DNA of 64,000 nt, from NCBI RefSeq assembly GCF_034424645.1, contig NZ_CP139969.1, positions 930,001 through 994,000 of the forward strand, in the 5' to 3' direction. A program made the translations under genes and the position numbers. The notes under the pieces were generated by a model. That model made no database searches and was not told where the DNA came from. It was given only the letters and a program-made list of their open reading frames with translations. Origin of the DNA: Bordetella avium. Its GTDB lineage: Bacteria > Pseudomonadota > Gammaproteobacteria > Burkholderiales > Burkholderiaceae_B. Shown here piece after piece: positions 8,541-17,820 of this stretch (the first letter of the stretch is position 1; every line of letters starts with the position of its first letter).

Positions 8541-8870
8541 ATGTTGGACTGGAACAACTATCGCTCTGAATTGAAAGCCCGCATCGGAGAGTTGGGCGTT
8601 TTGTCGCCTGGCACGCTGAGCGGTTATCAGGCGCTGTCGGCTGCCGGAAGCAAGACCAAGCACTTGGATGCCAAAACGCGCGAACTGATCGCATTGGCCG
8701 TGGCCGTGACGACCCGCTGCGACGGCTGCATTGCGGTGCATGCCGCCCAGGCTGCCAAGGAAGGCGCCACCAAGGAAGAAGTGGCGGAAGCCCTGGGCGT
8801 GGCCGTGGCCATGAATGCCGGTGCGGCCATGGTGTACTCGGCGCGGGTGCTCGACGCGCTGCCGGAATAA
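8541..8870 (+). CDS. Carboxymuconolactone decarboxylase / AhpD-like family protein
   Basis: 109 residues from the ATG at 8541, preceded by AAAAGGA. It carries the AhpD-type redox motif Cys60-x-x-Cys63 with His67 (CDGCIAVH), followed by the helical EVAEALGVAVAMNAG segment. Single-domain members are small oligomeric helical proteins, often peroxidase-like or of unknown reaction. Divergence from the AraC regulator suggests it is that regulator's target. Confidence 0.9.
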   Translation: MLDWNNYRSELKARIGELGVLSPGTLSGYQALSAAGSKTKHLDAKTRELIALAVAVTTRCDGCIAVHAAQAAKEGATKEEVAEALGVAVAMNAGAAMVYSARVLDALPE

Positions 8871-8902
8871 ACAAGGCGGCCGAGGCTTGATGGACTCAAG
8901 CC

Positions 8903-8947
8903 TTTAGGACCTCTAGGGCCTCTAGAGCTTTTAGGGCCTTCAGGCCG
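8903..8947. repeat. Five imperfect copies of a 9-bp unit
   Basis: Units TTTAGGACC, TCTAGGGCC, TCTAGAGCT, TTTAGGGCC and TTCAGGCCG lie head to tail in the 228-bp gap before the carbonic anhydrase gene. The register is exact although bases vary, so this is a short degenerate minisatellite. Confidence 0.7.
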
Positions 8948-9098
8948 CTTCCCTGAGGTCCGATCGGCAGGCATGTCCGCGCATGATCGTGTAGCCATGG
9001 CGCGGGCGCATGTCTGTCTGTTTTTTTGAGAGGGTGCACGACGATTATGGGCGGTAATGCTGTGATGGCGGCGGTGCATCGACTTATGGAGCCACACC

Positions 9099-9815
9099 GT
9101 GCAATCCTCTTCCGTACCCCTTGATCAAACATGTGCCTGCCATCCCCGGCGGGGTTTTCTGGCTCTCGGGTTGGCTGCTGGCGCGTCATGGTTCATGCCG
9201 CGCACATCGTTGGCCGGGCCCGCGGCTTCCGTCGCGGGCGCGAAGGCTAGGCGAAGTCCTGAGGCCGCCCTACAGGCCCTGAAAGAGGGGCACGCGCGTT
9301 TTCAAGCGCACGCTATGCATAAGTGTCAGGCGGATATCGGGGCCATTCTGCAGCGTACGGCTGCCGCGCAGGCGCCCTTTGCCGCCGTCCTGGCCTGCGC
9401 TGATTCAAGGGTGCCGGTGGAGTATTTGTTTGATCAGCCTCTCGGCGAGCTTTTCGTGGCGCGCGTAGCAGGCAATATCGTCACGCCTGCCATACAGGCC
9501 AGTCTGGAGTACGCGGTGCAGCATCTGGGCATCAAGGCCATCATGGTGCTCGGTCATACCGGTTGCGGCGCCATCGCTGCGGCCCTAAAGGCCAAGAGCG
9601 TCGATGAAAATGCCTTGTTCCCCTATATCGAGCCAGGGCTGGTGGCCGGCAATCAGGCCGCCAGCGTCACCCGCAACGCTCATGTCCAGCGCGACATCCT
9701 GGTGCGCAACTCATCGCTTATCAGTGCGCGTCAGAAGGCGGGCGCATTGGCTGTCATCTCGGGGGTCTATGCTGTTGGCTCCGGAAACATGGAGTTTGAC
9801 GTGCATCCCGCCTGA
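9099..9815 (+). CDS. Beta-class carbonic anhydrase with Tat-like signal
   Basis: 238 residues from a GTG at 9099, with GGAG eight bases upstream. The N-terminus has a twin-arginine-like motif (HPRRGFLALG) and a hydrophobic stretch, so export to the periplasm is likely. The core is a beta-carbonic anhydrase: zinc ligands Cys100 and Asp102 (CADSR), His153 and Cys156 (GHTGCG). It interconverts CO2 and bicarbonate. Length fits the family after the signal. Export differs from the usual cytoplasmic Can enzyme and suggests a role in periplasmic pH or bicarbonate supply. Confidence 0.88.
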   Translation: MQSSSVPLDQTCACHPRRGFLALGLAAGASWFMPRTSLAGPAASVAGAKARRSPEAALQALKEGHARFQAHAMHKCQADIGAILQRTAAAQAPFAAVLACADSRVPVEYLFDQPLGELFVARVAGNIVTPAIQASLEYAVQHLGIKAIMVLGHTGCGAIAAALKAKSVDENALFPYIEPGLVAGNQAASVTRNAHVQRDILVRNSSLISARQKAGALAVISGVYAVGSGNMEFDVHPA

Positions 9816-9891
9816 CCGGGAATACCCTCTCGGCCGGGGTATCGAGCCCAAAGTAAAGAAATATATCTCTACGGGACAAAAGATACGCGGT

Positions 9892-10185
9892 ATGCTCGTA
9901 GTCAGAGAGGGTGTTCCAGTGCTAGAAAATAACTCGGTTTACAAGGGATATCGCTTGAGGGCCAAGGTGGTGCGCGAGGTCAGTCCAGTCGCCAGTGGGC
10001 CTTTGTTTACCGCCACGATTGTTGTGGTGCAGGCGGATTCCATTCACGACGAAGGTGACGAGTATCCAGTTCCCTACTTTGCTGAAGGGGCCAGCGTCTA
10101 TAGTCCGCGAGAGGCTGTTCACGCAGCCGTCGCGCACGGGCGCGAAATCGTTGACGGGCTGATGACGTCGCCTCGCGCCGGTTGA
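9892..10185 (+). CDS. Small conserved-looking protein of unknown function
   Basis: About 97 residues from the ATG at 9892; the frame is open further upstream but overlaps the carbonic anhydrase gene and reads poorly there. The protein-like part is YKGYRLRAKV, LFTATIVVVQAD and SPREAVHAAVAHGREIVDG, suggesting a small beta-sheet followed by a helix. No strong ribosome binding site is present, so the start is uncertain. Family not recognised; the product is presumably cytoplasmic. Confidence 0.55.
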   Translation: MLVVREGVPVLENNSVYKGYRLRAKVVREVSPVASGPLFTATIVVVQADSIHDEGDEYPVPYFAEGASVYSPREAVHAAVAHGREIVDGLMTSPRAG

Positions 10186-10195
10186 GCCGGTAGGC

Positions 10196-10960
10196 TCAAC
10201 CGCTAAACAATTCCCGCCAGTTGCGCGTTTTGTTCAGAGTGCGTACCAGGGCCGATTGTTCAAGAATCGCGGTGGCTTTCTTGAATTCTTCGCTCGATGC
10301 GCCATCTTCTAGGATGACCATGCGCGCGTTGCGCGCATCGGCCATTTTCACATCCGACATCTTGCCGTGGGTTTGATAAACCTGCGTCCAATCGACTTTT
10401 TTCCCGGCTTTGAGGGCGATGGGTTCGATATAGGTCAGCGAGTTATTCAGTTCGGCACGTACGGCGAAAGCGAAATCGGCGGCATGACCGCTGCTGCCCT
10501 TGGCGCGAGCCCCCTTGACCAGCCGGTTGGCGCCGAGCGCATCCGTTAGTGCGCGGCCGACCTGTGCGCGAAAGCGCAGGCGGCTGAACTTCGGCATCCA
10601 TTTGGCGCACTGAAACGACAGCGCCATCGCGAGCTTGACCGCATCCCACAGGGCTTCCTGCAGTTGTGACCGCGGGCCGCTGGCCACAATCGCGCCATCG
10701 TCGTCGAAACAGGCCAGCGTGACGCCGGGGGTTTGGTTCAGGGCTTCCAGGCGTTTGGCAGCCAGTTCGATGCCATACACCGCCGCATGCATGGCGGTTT
10801 CGCCGGCATCGGTCAGGTAAAAATTTTCGTCGTCCTGATAGGCGATGAAGAAAGAGACATGCTGGCCGTCGAGTCCCAGCGTCATGGGGGCGACCGCACG
10901 AATGGCGCGTTCGCCGGCCGGCAACACCGTCCAGCCTGAAGCTTCGAGAAAATTACTCAT
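10196..10960 (-). CDS. DUF1828-like protein, second gene of a two-gene unit
   Basis: 254 residues from the ATG at 10960. The first half has a DUF1828-type pattern (VSFFIAYQDDENFYLTDAGE, then an AKRLEAL helix). The C-terminal half contains DFAFAVRAEL and RMVILEDGAS, fitting a DUF1829-like partner region. Its start overlaps the stop of the upstream gene by four bases (ATGA), so the two are translationally coupled. Proteins of this type occur sporadically and sometimes on mobile DNA; function is unknown. Confidence 0.7.
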   Translation of the reverse strand: MSNFLEASGWTVLPAGERAIRAVAPMTLGLDGQHVSFFIAYQDDENFYLTDAGETAMHAAVYGIELAAKRLEALNQTPGVTLACFDDDGAIVASGPRSQLQEALWDAVKLAMALSFQCAKWMPKFSRLRFRAQVGRALTDALGANRLVKGARAKGSSGHAADFAFAVRAELNNSLTYIEPIALKAGKKVDWTQVYQTHGKMSDVKMADARNARMVILEDGASSEEFKKATAILEQSALVRTLNKTRNWRELFSG

Positions 10961-11514
10961 AGAATCAGTTCGATTTGGCGGCCTTTCAGCGGGTGGGCAA
11001 AGCCGCCGGCCAGCGTCAGGTTCGCGCGCGGCAGGAAATAGTCCATGAGCGCAGTGATGCTGCCAAGCGCCGGGGTGACGGGTTCGGCATAGCCTTCCCC
11101 TTCCGCCACCCAGATATGCTGGTGGCTGCGGTCGGGCAGCACGCGCCGATAATTGGGCAGGCCGTTGCCCACGAGGCTGCTGTGAAAGCTGTCGCCGGTA
11201 TCCACGCCCAAAACGCGGTGCGGACCGACGAACAGGCTGGCGCTGAAGGCCTCGCCGATCATGATGGCAGCCTGGCCGCGCACCACGGTGCGCGCACCGC
11301 GGTAAAGGGCCCGGAAAATGATGTCTTCGCGGATTTCGCCCTTGATCTGACAGGCGGTGCTGAACTCCATCCACAAGGAGGCTGCCACGCCAGGAGCGGT
11401 TGTGCTGGGCCCAGGCTTGTGAACCCAGGAAATCGGTTTGACGGTTTCCTTCGGTTCGGCCAGGATTTCCTGGACCTCATCCGGCGTGATCAGGGGTTCG
11501 ACTTTGTTAGCCAT
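10957..11514 (-). CDS. Protein of unknown function coupled to the DUF1828-like gene
   Basis: 185 residues from the ATG at 11514; an alternative GTG at 11550 would add 12 residues, and neither has a good ribosome binding site. Recognisable segments are KGEIREDIIFRALYRG, RVLGVDTGDSFHSS and a C-terminal ALMDYFLPRANL. No signal peptide or membrane segment. It forms a strict pair with the following gene, suggesting that the two products act together. I do not recognise the family with confidence. Confidence 0.65.
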   Translation of the reverse strand: MANKVEPLITPDEVQEILAEPKETVKPISWVHKPGPSTTAPGVAASLWMEFSTACQIKGEIREDIIFRALYRGARTVVRGQAAIMIGEAFSASLFVGPHRVLGVDTGDSFHSSLVGNGLPNYRRVLPDRSHQHIWVAEGEGYAEPVTPALGSITALMDYFLPRANLTLAGGFAHPLKGRQIELIL

Positions 11515-11788
11515 GGGCAAAAAAATAAATGCGCCTGCCGTGGGGCACACTGGGCAATGAGCATCCTGGGGCGACGTGGCCTAAGGCGCAGGCCTGGGCA
11601 GTCTTATCCGTCCCGGGAGGCCGGCCCTGATCCGCGTTGCCGATCAGTTTCCACAGCCCAGTCCCGCAATCCAGTCCCGCCGTCCAACCCCGCCACCAGC
11701 GCCAAGCCTGCCAGCCACTTGCCCCACGCCTGTGCGTTTCAGTAGGCAAACGTGAAAGTATGCTCGTTTTGTGCGCAGGCGACAAGTG

Positions 11789-12616
11789 TCAAAGCTCCTG
11801 TGTGGCGAAGGTATTGCATTGGCGCAGGTCGCCGGAATCCAGGCCGCGCTTGAACCAGCGCACCCTTTGGGCGGATGAGCCATGGGTGAAGGCGTCGGGT
11901 ACGACATAGCCCTGGCTTTTGCGTTGCAGGGTGTCATCGCCGATGGCGCTGGCGGCGTTTATGCCCGATTCGATATCACCTGCTTCCAGTATGTGCCGGG
12001 CCTGATCGGCGCGGCGCGCCCACAGACCGGCGAAACAATCGGCCTGCAATTCCAGGCGGACCGACAGCGAGTTGGCCAGCGCGGGATTGCGCCGGCGGGC
12101 TTCGCCCACCTGTTCGGCGATGCCCAGGAGATTCTGGACATGATGGCCCACTTCGTGGGCGATGACATAGGCCCGTGCGAAATCGCCGGGGGCGTTGAGT
12201 TTGCGCTTCATGTCCTCAAAGAAACTGAGATCCAGGTAGACCTTGCTGTCGAGCGGACAATAGAAAGGGCCCATCGCAGATTGGCCGGTGCCGCAGGCTG
12301 TGGGCGTGGCGCCGCTGAACAGCACCAGTTTGGGCGCTTCGTATTTGCGGTTTAAATTTTGTTTGAAAATGCTGTCCCAGGTGTCTTCGGTTTCGCCCAG
12401 TACGCGGGCCACGAAGCGGCTTTCGCCGTCTTGAGTCTGGGGCGCCTGTCGTGCTGGCGGACTATCTGCCATTTGCAGTACAACTGAAGGATCGATTCCA
12501 AAATACACGGCGACCAGAGCGAGCACGATCGCCCCCAACCCGATACTGCCGCGGCGTACGCCTCGGCCACGACGGTCTTCAATATTGCTACTCTCGCGTG
12601 AATCATCCATGCGCAT
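11789..12616 (-). CDS. Neutral zinc metallopeptidase, YpfJ family
   Basis: 275 residues from the ATG at 12616, preceded by AGGAAATAGCC. One N-terminal membrane segment (about residues 23-42) anchors the protein, and the body faces the periplasm. The zinc motif HEVGHH is at residues 154-159, with a downstream Glu in RLELQADCFAG completing the ligand set. CPLDSKVYLDLSFF upstream is typical of the family. It is divergent from yciO with 51 bp between starts. The substrate is unknown. Confidence 0.9.
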   Translation of the reverse strand: MRMDDSRESSNIEDRRGRGVRRGSIGLGAIVLALVAVYFGIDPSVVLQMADSPPARQAPQTQDGESRFVARVLGETEDTWDSIFKQNLNRKYEAPKLVLFSGATPTACGTGQSAMGPFYCPLDSKVYLDLSFFEDMKRKLNAPGDFARAYVIAHEVGHHVQNLLGIAEQVGEARRRNPALANSLSVRLELQADCFAGLWARRADQARHILEAGDIESGINAASAIGDDTLQRKSQGYVVPDAFTHGSSAQRVRWFKRGLDSGDLRQCNTFATQEL

Positions 12617-12667
12617 GGCTATTTCCTGGGATGGCCACATGGCCGGGGGTAATCTTAGGATAAATTC

Positions 12668-13294
12668 ATGGCTTTGCATCTTTCTATCCATCCCGACAAT
12701 CCGCAGCCGCGTCTGCTCAAGCAGGCCGCTCAATGGATCGGCGATGGCGGCCTCATCGCCGTGCCGACGGATTCCAGCTACGCCGTGGCCGCCCGGCTGG
12801 ACGATAAAGACGCGGCAGACCGCCTGCGGCGCCTGCGCGGACTGGACGAGCGGCATCATCTGACGCTGCTGTGCCGCGATCTGGCCGAGATTGGCCAGTT
12901 TGCCAAGGTGGACAATCGACAGTACCGCTTGCTTAAGCTGGCGACGCCGGGCCCCTGGACTTTTATCCTGGAGGCCACGCGCGAAGTGCCACGGCGCGTG
13001 TCGCACCCGTCGCGCAAAACCATAGGCATACGCGTACCCGACCATGCCGTGGCGTTGGCCCTGTTGGAACAGGTGGGGGCCCCCTTGCTGTCCACCACCC
13101 TGATTCCCAAAGGCGAGGACGATGCGCTCAATGATGCCGAAGCAATCAGCTTGCGTTTTGCCCACGATCTGGCTGCCGTGATAGATGCGGGCGCTTGTCC
13201 CCAGCACCCGACCACCGTCATCGATCTGACCGGCGATGAGCCTGTGGTGTTGCGGCGCGGGCGTGGTGATCCGGCTGGACTAGGATTGGTCTGA
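12668..13294 (+). CDS. yciO: YciO/Sua5/YrdC-family threonylcarbamoyl-AMP synthase-like protein
   Basis: 208 residues with the YrdC fold signature: GGLIAVPTDSSYAVAARLDD near residue 28, RRLRGLDERHHLTLLCRDL, and TIGIRVPDHAVALALLEQVG. The YciO branch has the same ATP/RNA-binding fold as TsaC/Sua5 but a less certain reaction. Length (~208) fits YciO. The start is an ATG with TAGGAT upstream. The site-2 protease follows at 83 bp, possibly in one transcript. Confidence 0.85.
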   Translation: MALHLSIHPDNPQPRLLKQAAQWIGDGGLIAVPTDSSYAVAARLDDKDAADRLRRLRGLDERHHLTLLCRDLAEIGQFAKVDNRQYRLLKLATPGPWTFILEATREVPRRVSHPSRKTIGIRVPDHAVALALLEQVGAPLLSTTLIPKGEDDALNDAEAISLRFAHDLAAVIDAGACPQHPTTVIDLTGDEPVVLRRGRGDPAGLGLV

Positions 13295-13377
13295 ATCCAG
13301 CCTACTAGGCTGATATCTCAAATTCCTTCGAGGCAGGCCGTTTCATGACGGCGGCCTGCCTCTACAATGGTGTCGCT

Positions 13378-14025
13378 ATGAACGACATCATTCAGACCCT
13401 CGCCATCTACGCGATTCCCGTCATTTTCGCCATTACTCTGCATGAGGCCGCGCACGGTTACGTCGCCCGCCTTTTCGGCGATCCCACCGCGCAGCAGGCA
13501 GGCCGTGTGACGCTCAACCCCATCAAGCACATTGATCCGGTTGGCACCCTGCTCGTGCCGGTGGCTATTTTGCTGGCGTCGAAACTGCTGGGTGGCGGCG
13601 GCCTGTTGTTTGGCTGGGCCAAACCGGTGCCGGTGGATTTCGGACGTCTGCGCCGGCCCAAGCGCGACATGCTATGGGTGGCGCTGGCGGGGCCGGGCTC
13701 TAATCTGCTGATGGCCATCCTCTGGGTGCTGTGCATCCGTGGGTACCAGAGTATGGGCCTGCAGGAGAGTTTCTGGTATGAAATGGCGCAGGCCGGCATT
13801 AGCGTGAATCTGGTGCTGATGGCGCTTAACCTGCTGCCCATCCTGCCGCTCGATGGCGGCCGCGTGCTGTTTAGTTTGTTGCCCCACCGTTTGGCCTGGC
13901 AGTATTCACGCATTGAGCCCTATGGCCTGATTATCGTCTTGTTATTGTTAGTGACGGACGTATTGTGGGTTTTGATACAGCCAATCTTTGCGCTGGGAGC
14001 CGTGATTGTTAATTGGTTCCTCTAG
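13378..14025 (+). CDS. Site-2 protease family (M50B) membrane metalloprotease
   Basis: 215 residues from the ATG at 13378. Zinc motif HEAAH is at residues 22-26 inside the first membrane segment, and the second motif (NLLPILPLDGGR) lies near residue 150. Five to six hydrophobic segments are visible. The protein is the short YwhC-like type without a PDZ domain, so it is not RseP. The substrate is unknown. It lies between yciO and dapA. Confidence 0.88.
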   Translation: MNDIIQTLAIYAIPVIFAITLHEAAHGYVARLFGDPTAQQAGRVTLNPIKHIDPVGTLLVPVAILLASKLLGGGGLLFGWAKPVPVDFGRLRRPKRDMLWVALAGPGSNLLMAILWVLCIRGYQSMGLQESFWYEMAQAGISVNLVLMALNLLPILPLDGGRVLFSLLPHRLAWQYSRIEPYGLIIVLLLLVTDVLWVLIQPIFALGAVIVNWFL

Positions 14026-14104
14026 GAATTTGCACAATATCCGGTAAACTCGCCGCTTTAACAGATTGATGCCCGGCGTTCCGGGTCCGGAGCCTCACTA
14101 CACT

Positions 14105-15010
14105 ATGGCATCCTCTGCTTCGACTGTGGACATTACTTTTAATGGCAGCCTGGTGGCTTTGGTCACCCCCATGCAGCCCGATGGCAGTCTGGACTACCCG
14201 GCTTACCGGGCGCTGATCGATTGGCACGTGCAGCAAGGCACGAATGCGCTGGTCGTGGTGGGCACCACGGGCGAATCGCCCACGGTCTCCATGGACGAAC
14301 ATGCGGAGCTGATCCGGGTTGCGGTTGAGCACGCCGCCGGCCGCATTCCGGTGATCGCCGGTGTGGGCGCCAATTCCACCCAGGAAGCCATTCACCTGGC
14401 GCGCCATGCGAAGTCCGTGGGCGCTCAGGCTGGTCTGTCCGTCGCCCCGTATTACAACAAGCCCACCCAGGAAGGCATTTACCGCCATTTCCTCGCCATT
14501 CAGGACGCCGTGGGCCTGCCCACGATTCTGTACAACGTGCCTGGCCGCACGGTGGCTGATATTTCTCTCGAAACCGTGTTGCGCCTTGCTCAGGTGCCTG
14601 GCGTGATCGGCATCAAGGACGCGACGGGCGATATCGCCCGGGGCGCCTTGCTTTTGCGCGAAGCGCCGGCGTCGTTTCAGGTTTTCAGCGGCGATGACCC
14701 GACCGCCGCAGCCCTGATTTTGCTGGGCGCGCGCGGCAATATCTCGGTGACCGCCAACGTGGCGCCCAAGCTGATGAGTCAGCTTTGCGCGGCCGCTGCC
14801 GCCGGTGATGTGCCCCGAGTGCGCGAACTCAACGCGCAACTGGCTCGCCTGAACAAGGCTTTGTTCGTCGAAGCCAATCCTATTCCCGTCAAATGGGCGC
14901 TGGCTCAGATGGGCCGCAGTGCGCTGGGCTATCGCCTGCCGCTGGTCGAACTGAGTGCCGCGCATCATGAAACCGTGCGTCGAGCGCTTCAGGAAGTGGG
15001 TCTGCTTTAA
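14105..15010 (+). CDS. dapA: 4-hydroxy-tetrahydrodipicolinate synthase
   Basis: 301 residues. Schiff-base Lys171 (GIKDATGD), Tyr143 (LYNVPGRT) and the Thr54-Thr55 pair (GTTGESPT) are all present. It condenses pyruvate with aspartate semialdehyde in lysine and diaminopimelate synthesis. The ATG at 14105 is preferred because the longer frame adds residues outside the family. bamC follows 16 bp later, an arrangement (dapA-bamC) also found in enterobacteria. Confidence 0.96.
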   Translation: MASSASTVDITFNGSLVALVTPMQPDGSLDYPAYRALIDWHVQQGTNALVVVGTTGESPTVSMDEHAELIRVAVEHAAGRIPVIAGVGANSTQEAIHLARHAKSVGAQAGLSVAPYYNKPTQEGIYRHFLAIQDAVGLPTILYNVPGRTVADISLETVLRLAQVPGVIGIKDATGDIARGALLLREAPASFQVFSGDDPTAAALILLGARGNISVTANVAPKLMSQLCAAAAAGDVPRVRELNAQLARLNKALFVEANPIPVKWALAQMGRSALGYRLPLVELSAAHHETVRRALQEVGLL

Positions 15011-15026
15011 TATCGTGAGGACGCGT

Positions 15027-16145
15027 ATGAATACTCGTCATGCCGGCATATCGGCATTGATGGCCCTGGTGTTGTTGTCTGGTTGCAGTGAAATCAACCA
15101 GTTCATGGGCAATGATGAATCGATTGACTACAAGAGCACCCGCCGCGGCGAGCCGCTCTCCATCCCCCCCGATCTGACCCAGGCCAACGCCGATCCGCGA
15201 TACAAGGCGCCCGCTTCGGGTTCGACGACGTTTTCGCAGTATCAGGCGCAAGGCCAGCAGGCTGTCGCCGCGCCGCAGCGTAGTAATGTGCTGCCGCAAC
15301 GCGACGACATGAAGGTCGAGCGCGATGGCAATCTGCGTTGGCTGGTGGTTAACCGTCCGCCGGAACAGGTCTTTCCCAAGGTCGTGGATTTCTGGACCGA
15401 CACCGGCTTTACTGTTGCGGTCAATGATCCGCGTTCGGGTTTGATCGAAACCGAGTGGGCCGAAAACCGCGCCAAGATCCCCGAAAGCTGGCTGCGTCAG
15501 TTGCTGGGCGCCGTGCTGGAAAGCGCCTGGGATAGCGGCGAGCGTGAGAAATTCCGCACACGGGTCGAGCGCGTCAACGGTCATACCGAAATCTTCATCA
15601 GCCACTCGCAGATGCTGGAAAAGCGCACGGGTCCTGATGGCGCTCAGGTCCAATGGACCAATGGCAAGGAAGATCCGGGCCTGAATGCCGCCATGCTGGC
15701 GCGCCTGATGGTCTACCTGGGTACTGACGTCGATGCGGCCCGCAAGCTGGTGGCGCAGGCCGAGGCCGCACCGCAACGCCCTGCTGTCGAGCAGACCGTG
15801 CGCGCAGAAGGCGCCATGTTGACGGTGTCGGAGTCCTTTGACCGGGCTTGGCGGCGCGTGGGTGTGGCGCTGGATTCCGGTGGCTTCTCCGTGGATGACC
15901 GCGACCGCAGCGCTGGGGATTACTTCGTGCGCTACGTCGATAGCGATACCGGCCTGAAAAATGATGAGCCTGGTTTCTTCAGCCGCCTTTTCGGTGGTGA
16001 CAAGAAGGCAGCGGCGGCACAGTACCGCATCCATCTGTCGGGTACGGGCGATCAGACTCAGGTGACTGTGCTGGACCCCAACGGTCAGCGCGACAACAGC
16101 GCTACGGCGCAACGTCTGCTGAGCGTCTTGAAAGACAAGATGTAA
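15027..16145 (+). CDS. bamC: Outer-membrane assembly lipoprotein BamC
   Basis: 372 residues from the ATG at 15027, with GTGAGGA upstream. The lipobox LLSGC places the lipidated Cys at residue 20. An unstructured segment (about 21-90, including LSIPPDLTQANADPRY) is followed by two helix-grip domains, as in E. coli BamC. It is the accessory subunit of the BAM complex that folds beta-barrels into the outer membrane. It is probably co-transcribed with dapA. Confidence 0.93.
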   Translation: MNTRHAGISALMALVLLSGCSEINQFMGNDESIDYKSTRRGEPLSIPPDLTQANADPRYKAPASGSTTFSQYQAQGQQAVAAPQRSNVLPQRDDMKVERDGNLRWLVVNRPPEQVFPKVVDFWTDTGFTVAVNDPRSGLIETEWAENRAKIPESWLRQLLGAVLESAWDSGEREKFRTRVERVNGHTEIFISHSQMLEKRTGPDGAQVQWTNGKEDPGLNAAMLARLMVYLGTDVDAARKLVAQAEAAPQRPAVEQTVRAEGAMLTVSESFDRAWRRVGVALDSGGFSVDDRDRSAGDYFVRYVDSDTGLKNDEPGFFSRLFGGDKKAAAAQYRIHLSGTGDQTQVTVLDPNGQRDNSATAQRLLSVLKDKM

Positions 16146-16160
16146 TTCAGCAAGAAAAAA

Positions 16161-16218
16161 CACCGGCCGCAGGGCCGGTGCTCTCCAAAGCAAACGGCCC
16201 GTCAGGGCCGTTTGCTTT
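16161..16218. terminator. Tandem hairpins between bamC and the small lipoprotein gene
   Basis: The first hairpin is CACCGGCC/GGCCGGTG (16161-16180). The second has a 14-bp stem AAAGCAAACGGCCC/GGGCCGTTTGCTTT with loop GTCA (16187-16218). A-runs and T-runs on both sides let the second work for both convergent transcripts. Confidence 0.8.
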
Positions 16219-16231
16219 TAGCGCTGGCGGA

Positions 16232-16456
16232 TCAGGATGCCGGCGTTGTCGTACCGCCGCTTGCGGGCGCGCTATCGGCCGGAGCCGTTTCCGGCGCCGG
16301 AGTGGGCGCTGGCGTGGGGGCCGTGTCGGGCGTGGGGGCCGCTGCGGGAGCGGGCGCCGTTTGCGACGGGGTGTTGGCCGGTGCGGCGGTTTCGTTGTTG
16401 CAGGCGGACAGGGCCACGGCCAGCACCGCAGCGACAATCAGGGTTTTGCTCATCAT
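16232..16456 (-). CDS. Small Pro/Ala/Thr-rich lipoprotein
   Basis: 74 residues. A lipoprotein signal ends in LSAC with Cys19 as the lipidated residue. The rest is low-complexity Ala/Pro/Thr repeat (TPDTAPTPAPTPAPETA) with no globular domain. CAGGAG sits seven bases before the first of two adjacent ATG codons. Probably a short envelope tether; no enzymatic role is visible. Confidence 0.8.
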   Translation of the reverse strand: MMSKTLIVAAVLAVALSACNNETAAPANTPSQTAPAPAAAPTPDTAPTPAPTPAPETAPADSAPASGGTTTPAS

Positions 16457-16632
16457 ATGAAGGCTCCTGTTTTGAATGAGGGCGATCCCATGGGTATTAG
16501 GGGAAACCAGTATTCAGGCTACAGGAATCTGTCTGATGCTTGGGTGTGAAAATTAAAGCGGTGGCATCCCAACTGCAACAGTGATTGCCGCAATGTGTGT
16601 TGTCTGTTGGGATGTGTCCGCCATCATGCGTT

Positions 16633-17820
16633 TTAGGCCCGATAGTGCAGCCAGCCCGAGTCCAGCCAATCGGCCAGGCAGCTGCGAGCTTCGTCCGAGA
16701 GTTTTCTACAGAGGGGGGCGGCGCAGTCCAGGGAGCGGCCATCGGCCAGGGCCTTGAGCGCGGCGTCGGCGGGCACCATTGCGGTCTCTCCGTTGATAAA
16801 GAGCTGCTTACCCCGATAGAGCATGCGGCTGCGGCGATCCAGGACCAGGCGCCCGCTTTTCGGCCAGTCGTCTTCAAGATCGATAGGGTCTTGCGGGCTG
16901 TCGAAAACGGCTAGTTGGCTGGGCTCGGTCAGCCAGCAGCCCAGAAAGCGGCTGGCCAGCGCGTCATCAAAGCGCAGCTTGGCCAGCGTGTCGAGCGTGG
17001 CCTGGACCAGGGTGTCGGGCAATGCGGCCGGATGGCGGGTGGCCGCTTGACCCGGATCACGATAAAGGCCGTCCAGCCTCGGGCCGGGCAGGGCGGGTTC
17101 GCCATAAGGGCCTCCCAGCAGACCCAGGCGGGCCATGGCTTGATCCGCAGCGGCTTCCAGCAGGCCTCGCGCCAGCGCCGCCTGCGTCGGGGCCCGAAAC
17201 CCGATGGAGATAGTCATGCAATCATCGCCCAGCGCCACGCCATCGTGCGCGGCCTGGGGGGGCAGATAGAGCATATCGCCCGGCTCCAGAACGGCTTCGT
17301 GCTCGGGCTCGAAGCGGCTCAGAATCTTCAAGGGCAGGTCAGGCTCCAGAGACAGGTCTTTCTGGCGTCCATAGCGCCAGCGGCGCTTGCCTGCAGCTTG
17401 CAGGAGAAACACGTCATAGCTGTCGAAGTGCGGACCGACACCGCCGCCATCGGAGGCAATGCTGATCATCAGGTCATCAAGCCGGGCGTCCGGTATGAAA
17501 CGGAAGCGCTGCATCAGTTCGGCGGCGGCATCGCTGTGGAGATCCACGCTTTGCACCAACAGCGTCCAATCGGGTTCATTGACCTTGGGCAAGCGGGCGA
17601 AGGGGCCGGCCTCCATTTGCCATTGCCCGGCTTCGCGCCAGATCAGGCGCGATTCGACATCGTCGCGGCGCGCCATTTTCTTGAGCGCGGCCATGGTCTC
17701 GGGCGGTTTGAAATTGGGGATGGCCTGCCGTATGAGCAGGGGTTTGCGCTGCCAGTAGCGGCGCATGAATTCATCGGGCGAGATGCCGCCGAGCAGAGGG
17801 AGGGCTTGTTCGAGATTCAT
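16633..17820 (-). CDS. roxA: Ribosomal protein uL16 3-hydroxylase (JmjC-type cupin oxygenase)
   Basis: 395 residues. The 2-oxoglutarate/Fe(II) oxygenase triad is His131-x-Asp133 ([10 protein letters not shown]) and His192 (LPPQAAHDG). The N-terminal [12 protein letters not shown] motif is typical of YcfD/RoxA, which hydroxylates an arginine of ribosomal protein uL16. Length agrees with the family (~373-395). The start overlaps the stop of mutS by four bases, so the two are translationally coupled. Confidence 0.92.
   Translation of the reverse strand: MNLEQALPLLGGISPDEFMRRYWQRKPLLIRQAIPNFKPPETMAALKKMARRDDVESRLIWREAGQWQMEAGPFARLPKVNEPDWTLLVQSVDLHSDAAAELMQRFRFIPDARLDDLMISIASDGGGVGPHFDSYDVFLLQAAGKRRWRYGRQKDLSLEPDLPLKILSRFEPEHEAVLEPGDMLYLPPQAAHDGVALGDDCMTISIGFRAPTQAALARGLLEAAADQAMARLGLLGGPYGEPALPGPRLDGLYRDPGQAATRHPAALPDTLVQATLDTLAKLRFDDALASRFLGCWLTEPSQLAVFDSPQDPIDLEDDWPKSGRLVLDRRSRMLYRGKQLFINGETAMVPADAALKALADGRSLDCAAPLCRKLSDEARSCLADWLDSGWLHYRA

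Noticed and set aside
12617..13207. N-terminal extension of the YpfJ peptidase across yciO
   Set aside because: This part is antisense to the intact yciO gene; the ATG at 12616 has AGGAAA and is followed by a normal membrane anchor.
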